Shown here: in pieces, positions 58,122 through 64,000 of the stretch | How the letters are laid out: each line of letters opens with the position of its first letter | How positions within the stretch are numbered: position 1 is the first letter of the stretch | NCBI RefSeq assembly: GCF_004153685.1 | Contig: NZ_SDQD01000001.1 | Coordinates: 434,001 to 498,000, forward strand | Direction of reading: 5' to 3' | Origin: Pollutimonas harenae | GTDB lineage: Bacteria > Pseudomonadota > Gammaproteobacteria > Burkholderiales > Burkholderiaceae_B | Length of the DNA stretch: 64,000 nucleotides | Notes under the pieces: generated by a model | The model's input: only the letters and a program-made list of their open reading frames with translations | Database searches by the model: none | Told to the model about the DNA's origin: nothing | Program-made: the position numbers and the translations under genes

Positions 58122-59399
58122 CTAATGCACTAACAGCCTGACAGGCTGTTCAAGCAACTCACGCACGATATTCAGGAATTTCAGGCCGCGCACACCATCG
58201 ATGATCCGATGGTCTGCCGACAGCACCACGCCCATTTCCTGGCGCAATTCAGGTTGCCCGTCATTATCGGGACGGAACACCGCTTTGACACTACCCACAC
58301 CCAGAATCATGGCTTGGCCCGGATTGATGATGGACCCCATGAAGTGCACATGATGCATACCCGCATTCGACACGGTAATGGCCGGGCTACCCAGGTCTGC
58401 CTGGTTCATACGCCCCACTCTGGCCCGTTCTATGACTGCATTCAAGCGCTCGGTCAGTACACCCATCGATACACTGCCAACATCACACACGGCGGGCGCC
58501 AGCAGACCGTCTTCGGTGCCCACCGCCACACCCACATCGATTTGGCTGAACGACAGAATGCCCTCGTCCGTCCAGACACGATTGGCTTCAGGCATTTGAC
58601 GCAGTGCCTGCGCAACCGCCATAACAATAAAATGGTTGAGCGTCAGACGATGCGTTTCCTGGGCACGGTTGACTTCCTTGCGCAGGGTCACCAGACGCGT
58701 CACATCGATATCCAGTGCCAGATAAAAATGAGGAATCTCCTGCTTGCTGGCCTTCAGACGGCGCGCAATGGTTGCCTGCATACCCGTGGGCGCAATCAAC
58801 GATTGACCCGCCTGAAGTTTCACCGGCGCAGCAGCAATGGCTTCTGCCTTGAGTTTGTGCGGAATCGCAGCAGGCCTGGCAGCAGAAGCCACCTCGACAT
58901 CGCTGGCCACAATGCGTCCATTCGGACCCGTACCCGCCAGACCGTCCAGGGACACACCCTGCTCTCCAGCCAGCTTGCGCGCGTAGGGTGTTGCAACAAT
59001 GCGCTGGCCGTCAGCGTGCGCCTGCGCGGTTCCACCCAGCTTGCGATCATCTGCTGCCTGCTGTACCGGCGCGGCAGCAGCCACAATTTGATCTGGGTTC
59101 GGCTTCGAGCTGGCCTCGGCGTGTGCCTTGTTCTCTTGCGCTGGCGCCATGCCTTCGGCTTCGCCGTCATCCCAATAGCCAATGACATCGCCCACCGGCA
59201 CGGTATCGCCGGCCGCCACCACGGCTTCCAGCAAAGTGCCCTTGGCCTCGGCTTCGATCTCGTTGGCGACCTTGTCGTTCTCGACCACATACAACACGTC
59301 GCCCGCATCAAATGTGGCGCCTGGCTGCACCAGCCATTCCGACACGATGCCTTCAGTCATGGTCAGGCCCAGTTTGGGCAAGGTCAATGCCTGACGCAC
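58122..59399 (-). CDS. Dihydrolipoamide acyltransferase (E2) of a 2-oxo-acid/acetoin dehydrogenase-type complex
   Basis: Lipoyl-dependent acyltransferase, 425 residues. The N-terminal lipoyl domain carries NDKVANEI with lysine 43 as the probable lipoylated residue (the more common form is TDKA). A peripheral subunit-binding domain lies near residues 132-168 (ATPYARKLAGEQGV, GPNGRIVASDV). The catalytic domain ends with SADHRIIDGVRG, the usual active-site motif. It transfers the acyl group from E1 to CoA. It starts one base after the enoyl-CoA hydratase stop. Confidence 0.94.
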   Translation of the reverse strand: MRQALTLPKLGLTMTEGIVSEWLVQPGATFDAGDVLYVVENDKVANEIEAEAKGTLLEAVVAAGDTVPVGDVIGYWDDGEAEGMAPAQENKAHAEASSKPNPDQIVAAAAPVQQAADDRKLGGTAQAHADGQRIVATPYARKLAGEQGVSLDGLAGTGPNGRIVASDVEVASAARPAAIPHKLKAEAIAAAPVKLQAGQSLIAPTGMQATIARRLKASKQEIPHFYLALDIDVTRLVTLRKEVNRAQETHRLTLNHFIVMAVAQALRQMPEANRVWTDEGILSFSQIDVGVAVGTEDGLLAPAVCDVGSVSMGVLTERLNAVIERARVGRMNQADLGSPAITVSNAGMHHVHFMGSIINPGQAMILGVGSVKAVFRPDNDGQPELRQEMGVVLSADHRIIDGVRGLKFLNIVRELLEQPVRLLVH

Positions 59400-59400
59400 T

Positions 59401-60189
59401 TTATTGCCCCTTGAACTGTGCAGGACGTTTTTCTAAAAAGGCCCGGCAACCCTCGTGCGCATCAGCCGTATCAAGTACCAGTCCTATCATGGCCTGCTCA
59501 TGCGCCAGCGCTGCCCCTAGCGGCATTTCCTGCCCCTGACGCAGATTACGCTTGAGTAGCTTGAGCACCAGCGGCGACTTGCTGGCAATCTTGCTCGCCA
59601 AAGCCAGCGTTTCATCCATTAAGGCTTCGTGCGCCACCACGCGGTTGCACAAACCTAAAGAAACGGCCTCTTCGGCCGAAATCTGGTCACCTGTAAACAT
59701 CATTTCCTTGGCCTTGCAGGGTGCTATCTGACGCATCAGGCGCTGCGTGCCCCCGGCCCCCGGGAAAAGGCCCAGATTGATCTCAGGTAAACCCAAACGG
59801 GCTTTAGCCGAAATCAGGCGGATATCGGTGGCCAGCAACAACTCTGTGCCACCACCTAGAGCCCAGCCATTCACTGCCGCTATCGTTGGCTTGTCACTGT
59901 CTTCAAAGCGACGGAAAACCCGATGGACGATTTCGGCAAATTCCTGGTAATGGGCCAGGCCTTGCCGGCTGTCCAGGTCGCCAATATCGCCGCCTGCCAC
60001 AAAAGCCTTGTCGCCCGCACCCGTCACCACGATGACGCGTATCTCGTTGTTACGTTCCAGTTCGTCCAGTCCGGCTTCCAGTGCCAGCAGTGTCGGCACA
60101 TCCAGCGCATTCAGCGCTTCGGGCCGATTGATGGTCAACTGGCCTACCGGCCCTTGAGAAGTCACCTGCACGACTACATTACTCGTCAT
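59401..60189 (-). CDS. Enoyl-CoA hydratase/isomerase family protein
   Basis: Crotonase-fold enzyme, 262 residues. The oxyanion-hole sequences are FVAGGDIGDL and NGWALGGGTELLLATDIR. Both usual catalytic glutamates appear (GGTELL and LGLPEINLGLFPG), so a true hydratase is likely, adding water to the product of the acyl-CoA dehydrogenase. It lies between the E1beta and E2 genes of the dehydrogenase complex, an unusual place that suggests both act in one pathway. Confidence 0.94.
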   Translation of the reverse strand: MTSNVVVQVTSQGPVGQLTINRPEALNALDVPTLLALEAGLDELERNNEIRVIVVTGAGDKAFVAGGDIGDLDSRQGLAHYQEFAEIVHRVFRRFEDSDKPTIAAVNGWALGGGTELLLATDIRLISAKARLGLPEINLGLFPGAGGTQRLMRQIAPCKAKEMMFTGDQISAEEAVSLGLCNRVVAHEALMDETLALASKIASKSPLVLKLLKRNLRQGQEMPLGAALAHEQAMIGLVLDTADAHEGCRAFLEKRPAQFKGQ

Positions 60190-60229
60190 TACTGAATCTC
60201 CTGTATTGAGCGGGACACTGCTTGCGTCC

Positions 60230-61201
60230 TCACGCCATTACTTTTTTCACTGCATCGCAAACTTTGCCGGCATCCACCATGTAGCGTGCCTCCAGTGAGC
60301 GCGCAAAGGGAACTGGCATGAACGGTGCGCCGACACGCAACACCGGCGCATCGAGTTCATCAAAGCCTTCATCCGCAACACGGGCGGCAATCTCCGCCCC
60401 CACGCCAAAGGCCTGCACAGCCTCATGCACAATGACAATGCGATGCGTGCGCCGCAGCGACGCCAGGATGGTATCCATATCCAGCGGCTGCAAAGTGCGC
60501 AGATCGATGACCTCAGCCTCAACCCCCTCACCCGCCAAGCGGTCAGCCGCCGTCAGGCAAGCGTGCACCGTAGCGCCATAAGTCACCAGCGTTACGTCGC
60601 GCCCCGGCCGGGCAATCCTGGCCTGGCCCAGCGGAATAAGCTGATCCGTATCCACCGGCCCCTTGCGGCCATACATGGCCTTGTGCTCGATGAACACCAC
60701 CGGATCGGGATCATTGATCGCGCTGCGCAACAGGCCATAAACATCGCCTGGTGTAGACGGACACACCACCTTAAGGCCGGGTATGTGCGCCAGCCATGCC
60801 TCGAGACATTGGGAATGTTGTGGACCAGCATTCAGGCCACCGCCGTGGGGCGTACGCAAGACCATGGGCACGCTGGAACGCCCGCCAAACATAAAGCGGG
60901 CCTTGGCTGCCTGGTTCACCAGCGCGTCCATGGCCAGGGTGATGAAATCCATAAACATGATTTCGACCACCGGCTTCATGCCTGTCATGGCAGCACCGAC
61001 GGCTAGCGAAGCCAGACTGGACTCTGAAATCGGCGTATCGCGTACCCGCTCGGGTCCGAACGTATCCAGCAGGTCGCGGGTCGCCTTGAATGAACCGCCC
61101 GCCGCGGCGATGTCTTCGCCCAACAGCATGACAGTATCGTCCTGAGTCATCGCGTCGCGCAGAGCCTGATTAACCGCCTGCGTAAATTTCATTTCGGTCA
61201 T
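60230..61201 (-). CDS. 2-oxo-acid/acetoin dehydrogenase-type E1 beta subunit
   Basis: Thiamine-diphosphate-dependent subunit, 323 residues from the ATG at 61201, which has AAGGAAGG upstream. The beta-subunit landmarks are MLLGEDIAAAGGSF, RVRDTPISESS, RTPHGGGLNAGPQHSQ and the C-terminal transketolase domain with VIDLRTLQPLD. With E1alpha it decarboxylates a 2-oxo acid or cleaves an acyloin-like compound. Confidence 0.94.
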   Translation of the reverse strand: MTEMKFTQAVNQALRDAMTQDDTVMLLGEDIAAAGGSFKATRDLLDTFGPERVRDTPISESSLASLAVGAAMTGMKPVVEIMFMDFITLAMDALVNQAAKARFMFGGRSSVPMVLRTPHGGGLNAGPQHSQCLEAWLAHIPGLKVVCPSTPGDVYGLLRSAINDPDPVVFIEHKAMYGRKGPVDTDQLIPLGQARIARPGRDVTLVTYGATVHACLTAADRLAGEGVEAEVIDLRTLQPLDMDTILASLRRTHRIVIVHEAVQAFGVGAEIAARVADEGFDELDAPVLRVGAPFMPVPFARSLEARYMVDAGKVCDAVKKVMA

Positions 61202-61237
61202 GCCAACCTTCCTTTCTTCATGGCCGTCGTTGAGCAA

Positions 61238-62203
61238 TCAAATATTCAATGTATAGACATCCTGGCGGGCCGACTCGTAAGTGGGCTCGCTATCTTCCCG
61301 TGCTTGTGCAATGGCGGCATCCACATCGGCCTCGACCTCTTGATCAACCTGATCGACTTGTTCCTTTGTGGCGCCAGCCTCTTGCAAGAGCACCTGCGTG
61401 CGTGCCACCGGATCGACGGCCTCCAGGGAGGCCAGATCGTCGGCATCACGATACTTTTGCGGATCACCCTCATAATGACCACGCACCCGCTTGGTGACGC
61501 ATTCGAGTATCAGAGGCCCCTTGCCCTTGCGCAGCGAGGCGACGGCCTTACGTGTTGCCAGCGCAACGTCGCTGACATCATTGCCATCGAGCTGCTGATG
61601 CGAAATTTTGAAGGCAGCAGCCAGGCCCTTGAGTGTTCCAGCAAACTGTTGACTAGTCGGTGAAAACTCAGACCAGCCATTGTTCTCGCACACCAACAAC
61701 AAGGGCAGCTTCCACAAGGCAGCCATGTTCAGGGTTTCGTGCAAGACACCCTCAGCCATGGCGCCATCACCAAAGAAAGCAACGGCAATGCCACCGGTTT
61801 TACGTGTCTGATGGGCAACCGCGCTTCCCATGGCAATGGGTATGCCAGCCGCCACAATGCCATTGGCACCAAGAATGCCGATTTCCATATCGGCCACATG
61901 CATGGAGCCGCCGCGGCCACCGCATACACCGCCTGCCTTGCCCATGACCTCCTTGAAGAAGTGCGGCAGCGACAAACCACGCGCCAACACATGTCCGTGG
62001 CCACGGTGCGTAGTCGCCAACGTGTCGTGATCACCAAGGGCGCTGCATATGCCTGCAGCGATGGCCTCTTGTCCCACGCTCAGGTGTATGAAGCCTGGCA
62101 CTTCACCATCGGCAAACAAGCGGGTCAGGCTGTTTTCTACCGTGCGTATGGTTTTGATCGTTCGATACAGCGCCAGTAGCTCATCTACCGTCAAGGTTTC
62201 CGG
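61238..62203 (-). CDS. 2-oxo-acid/acetoin dehydrogenase-type E1 alpha subunit
   Basis: ThDP-binding subunit, 321 residues. The HRGHGHVLARG and GRGGSMHVAD blocks are typical. The thiamine motif spans FFGDGAMAEG to LLLVCENNGWSEFSP. The end of the motif and the length (short, without the extra N-terminal part of BCKDH) resemble AcoA acetoin dehydrogenase subunits. The ATG at 62203 has GGAG eight bases upstream. It is the first gene of the 13-gene leftward operon. No E3 gene is in the window. Confidence 0.94.
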   Translation of the reverse strand, partial: PETLTVDELLALYRTIKTIRTVENSLTRLFADGEVPGFIHLSVGQEAIAAGICSALGDHDTLATTHRGHGHVLARGLSLPHFFKEVMGKAGGVCGGRGGSMHVADMEIGILGANGIVAAGIPIAMGSAVAHQTRKTGGIAVAFFGDGAMAEGVLHETLNMAALWKLPLLLVCENNGWSEFSPTSQQFAGTLKGLAAAFKISHQQLDGNDVSDVALATRKAVASLRKGKGPLILECVTKRVRGHYEGDPQKYRDADDLASLEAVDPVARTQVLLQEAGATKEQVDQVDQEVEADVDAAIAQAREDSEPTYESARQDVYTLNI

Positions 62204-62244
62204 CATGCTCGTGTCTCCATCAAGGCGAATTTTTCCCTTGATTA

Positions 62245-62270
62245 ATGATTGATGAATCATGAGTCATGAT
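62245..62270. promoter_or_regulatory. Overlapping inverted repeats upstream of the E1alpha operon
   Basis: Two perfect repeats overlap: ATGATT-GATG-AATCAT (62245-62260) and ATCATGA-G-TCATGAT (62256-62270), about 42-67 bp upstream of the E1alpha start. The second centre TGAGTCA equals the core of the putative TetR operator at 46820-46844, and an ATGA lies at the same distance on the left. They probably bind the TetR-family regulator or a second factor. Confidence 0.5.
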
Positions 62271-62308
62271 ATGAGCGTGAGAAGCCCTGTGTCAACGGCG
62301 CAATAAGT

Positions 62309-62321
62309 AGGGGTTTACCCT
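62309..62321. promoter_or_regulatory. AGGGGTTTACCCT element
   Basis: Nearly symmetric 13-mer (GGG-TTTA-CCC core) in the 256-bp divergent region between the E1alpha operon and the cobalamin adenosyltransferase gene. It resembles the palindrome at fdxA and other AGGG...AC(C/T)CT elements in the window. Confidence 0.35.
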
Positions 62322-62329
62322 TTATCGAT

Positions 62330-62347
62330 GACTTGAAAGACTTGAAA
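62330..62347 (+). repeat. Tandem direct repeat 2 x GACTTGAAA
   Basis: Two adjacent identical nine-base copies in the divergent region 110-130 bp before the adenosyltransferase start. Possibly two adjacent half-sites for a regulator; could be chance. Confidence 0.3.
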
Positions 62348-62459
62348 TCGAAGCTCTTTAAGGCGAGCTGGCCCGATCAATCCCAATGGAATTCGGCTAA
62401 ATGAAATAATCACGATAAGCTTGACGCTTCCCAATAGCATCTTTCAACAGGAGCACACT

Positions 62460-63011
62460 ATGGCAACCCGCCTATCCGTCATTGCAACCCGTACCGGCGA
62501 CGGTGGCACCACAGGTCTGGGCGACGGCAGCCGGGTCGACAAAAACACCCCGCGCATCGAAGCCATGGGCAACGTAGATGAGCTGAACAGCGTCATTGGC
62601 CTGCTTCGCACCGAAGCCCTGCCTAAAGACATAGATGCTTTATTGTCACGCATACAAAATGACTTGTTTGATCTTGGCGCCGAGCTTTGCATTCCCGGAC
62701 ACAGCGTCATTACTGAAGAGCATGTTGTCTTTCTGGATCAAAGTCTGGCTCACTACAATGCCGGGCTGGAACGCTTGAAGGAGTTTATTTTGCCCGGTGG
62801 TAGCCGGGCTGCGGCGCTGGCCCACCTGGCACGCACTGTCTGCCGACGCGCAGAACGTTCTGTTGTCACGGTCCATGCTACCGAAGCCATCAATAAACCG
62901 GTCCTGCAGTACTTGAACAGGCTGTCTGATCTTTGCTTTGTACTGGCGCGCGTCCTCAACCGCGAAACCGGCCAGGGCGATGTTTTGTGGAGCCGGGAAC
63001 CGTCTGCCTGA
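62460..63011 (+). CDS. Cob(I)alamin adenosyltransferase, PduO type
   Basis: Enzyme of 183 residues making adenosylcobalamin from cob(I)alamin and ATP. The N-terminal ATP motif TRTGDGGTTGLGDGS, the IEAMGNVDELN block and the late GGSRAAALAHLARTVCRRAER are diagnostic. GGAG precedes the ATG at 62460; an in-frame ATG at 62421 is rejected. It is divergent from the E1alpha operon, but no B12-dependent mutase is in the window. No cobalamin riboswitch was recognised upstream. Confidence 0.94.
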   Translation: MATRLSVIATRTGDGGTTGLGDGSRVDKNTPRIEAMGNVDELNSVIGLLRTEALPKDIDALLSRIQNDLFDLGAELCIPGHSVITEEHVVFLDQSLAHYNAGLERLKEFILPGGSRAAALAHLARTVCRRAERSVVTVHATEAINKPVLQYLNRLSDLCFVLARVLNRETGQGDVLWSREPSA

Positions 63012-63038
63012 GGTTGTGGCGCCAACAACGACAACAAC

Positions 63039-63926
63039 ATGAATACTGAGTATCTCGAGAATTTTTTACTGGTGATTCAATGCCGCTCGCTTGCCGAGGC
63101 TGCGCGACGACTGCACCTTACTCCGGGTGCTGTCGCCGCGCGCATTCGCATCCTGGAGGGAGAACTGGGCGCCAGCCTTATCCAGCGCTCGGGCCATACT
63201 GTTAAACCCACCGAAGCCGGACTACGCATCTACAACCGCGCTCAAGCATTGACTCAGGATGTCCGAGACCTACGTGCCTGCGTAGCAAGCGGTGCGCCCG
63301 AAGGTGAGCTACGCCTTGGTGTGTTCTACTCTGCCCTCACAACCCACCTTCCCGCACTCCTGGAAAAGTTCTGCCTGAACTTACATCCAGAACTATCCAT
63401 TCTTATCGATTACGACCCATCGGCTGCACTATGCAGCCGCGTGCACAGCGGCCAGCTGGATGTTGCACTCGTCATAGAGCCTCCATTTACCCTGCACAAA
63501 AATTGCGCCTGGCGTACTTTGCAAGAGGAGCCATTGGCGGTCATTGCGCCACTGTGCATGGAAGGGCGTGATGCACACGCCTTGCTCAACGAAGAACCAT
63601 TCATTCGTTACCACAGGAAGGCCTTTAGCGGGCAACTGGTTGACCGCTACCTTAAAGACAACAGCATCTTCCCACGGCAACGGCTGGAAATTGACAGCTT
63701 GCTGACCATAGTCTCGTTGGTGGAGCGCGGCGTCGGCGTATCACTTGTGCCCGACTCCTTCTCCATTTCTTATCGAGAACACCAATTAACCAAGCTATCC
63801 TTGCCTAACCGCACCCCTATCCGACGCATAGGCATGATCTGGAACAAACAGGGGCCACGGCTAGCTCTGGCGCAAGCCCTGGTCAATCATGCCACACAAG
63901 TATTCGGCACCCGAGAAACGCAATAA
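63039..63926 (+). CDS. LysR-family transcriptional regulator
   Basis: Regulator, 295 residues, with an N-terminal winged helix (FLLVIQCRSLAEAARRLHLTP, then AVAARIRILEGELGASLIQR) and an effector-binding domain beginning near EGELRLGVFYSALTT. It follows the adenosyltransferase by 27 bp. Its target is not evident: candidates are the gene to the right of the window, which lies beyond a set of TTTGC/GCAAA repeats, or the upstream operon. Confidence 0.91.
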   Translation: MNTEYLENFLLVIQCRSLAEAARRLHLTPGAVAARIRILEGELGASLIQRSGHTVKPTEAGLRIYNRAQALTQDVRDLRACVASGAPEGELRLGVFYSALTTHLPALLEKFCLNLHPELSILIDYDPSAALCSRVHSGQLDVALVIEPPFTLHKNCAWRTLQEEPLAVIAPLCMEGRDAHALLNEEPFIRYHRKAFSGQLVDRYLKDNSIFPRQRLEIDSLLTIVSLVERGVGVSLVPDSFSISYREHQLTKLSLPNRTPIRRIGMIWNKQGPRLALAQALVNHATQVFGTRETQ

Positions 63927-63927
63927 A

Positions 63928-63955
63928 TTTGCATTGATAACGCAAAATTTTTGCG
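63928..63955. promoter_or_regulatory. TTTGC/GCAAA inverted repeats at the right edge
   Basis: TTTGC-N9-GCAAA (63928-63946) overlaps CGCAAAA-T-TTTTGCG (63941-63955), both perfect. The first has the size and AT-rich centre of LysR-type sites. They lie directly after the LysR gene and before the window edge, so they may serve the next gene. The last 45 bases to 64000 show nothing further. Confidence 0.4.
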
Positions 63956-64000
63956 CCTTGGTCATAGCTCAGCTCTTTAGAATTGCTGCTGTTTCCTTAG

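Noticed and set aside
58209-59414. 401-residue plus-strand frame across the E2 gene
   Set aside because: Antisense shadow of a well supported acyltransferase; composition rich in His/Thr/Arg and no known domain.
62261-62459. Cobalamin riboswitch before the adenosyltransferase gene
   Set aside because: The gap is long enough, but no B12-box sequence or compatible stems are visible.

Overview
The window is a stretch of bacterial chromosome, moderately GC-rich by eye, carrying about 60 protein genes with almost no spare DNA. It contains no rRNA, tRNA, CRISPR array, prophage or insertion sequence that I could find. Gene content points to a betaproteobacterium of the Alcaligenaceae type (the Bordetella / Achromobacter / Pusillimonas / Alcaligenes group). 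The signs are several TRAP and TAXI transporters beside Liv-type ABC transporters, many small acid-catabolic clusters, an APS-reductase type CysH, a 7Fe ferredoxin, and SlyX/AcnA/RmuC housekeeping genes. The genus is an inference, not a measurement.

Layout, left to right. (1) 1-4.6 kb: the start of a leftward operon (long-chain-type acyl-CoA synthetase, LivG, LivH, continuing off the left edge) with a divergent Crp/Fnr regulator and a perfect TGTCA-N6-TGACA palindrome between them. (2) 4.6-7.6 kb: leftward cysH-cysD-cysN for assimilatory sulfate reduction. (3) 7.8-13.4 kb: gdhA, a polar amino-acid ABC transporter and a cytoplasmic asparaginase. (4) 13.4-16.8 kb: an RluA-family pseudouridine synthase and kbl-tdh, which convert threonine to glycine and acetyl-CoA. 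(5) 16.8-20.7 kb: a TAXI-type TRAP transporter. (6) 20.8-28.2 kb: a mostly housekeeping block (thioesterase, RmuC, aldo/keto reductase, SlyX, AcnA, FdxA, a DUF2061 protein with a Fur-box-like site, TerC).

(7) 28.4-36.2 kb: LysR regulator, DUF1445 'hydro-lyase', DctPQM TRAP transporter, DUF2848, FmdE-like protein and amidase. This looks like an uptake and breakdown cluster for an unidentified organic acid or amide. (8) 36.4-39.5 kb: a second TAXI transporter. (9) 39.5-45.6 kb: GntR regulator (its start codon lies inside a 15-bp-arm palindrome), IlvD/Edd-family dehydratase, Hyi/OtnI-family isomerase and a second DctPQM transporter, probably for a sugar acid. (10) 45.7-46.6 kb: an orphan ParB-like protein.

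(11) 46.9-62.2 kb: the largest system. Thirteen leftward genes encode a 2-oxo-acid/acetoin dehydrogenase-type E1alpha/E1beta/E2, an enoyl-CoA hydratase, an MmgE/PrpD protein, an acyl-CoA dehydrogenase, an acyl-CoA ligase and a complete Liv ABC transporter. An SDR dehydrogenase gene is inserted among the transporter genes with 4-bp overlaps on both sides. A TetR regulator and a tandem-EthD protein face this operon tail to tail. The gene set reads as import, CoA activation, beta-oxidation-like steps and oxidative cleavage of an unknown substrate. (12) 62.4-64 kb: a PduO-type cobalamin adenosyltransferase and a LysR regulator.

The most interesting non-coding signals are perfect hairpins between the binding-protein and permease genes of four separate transporters, and a recurring AGGG...AC(C/T)CT element in five intergenic regions. 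The GntR operator that overlaps its own start codon, the TetR-proximal operator, and an FPASDPPS-containing insert in the aconitase linker also stand out. Functions, motifs and start sites come from reading the sequence and recalling protein families; no searches were run.
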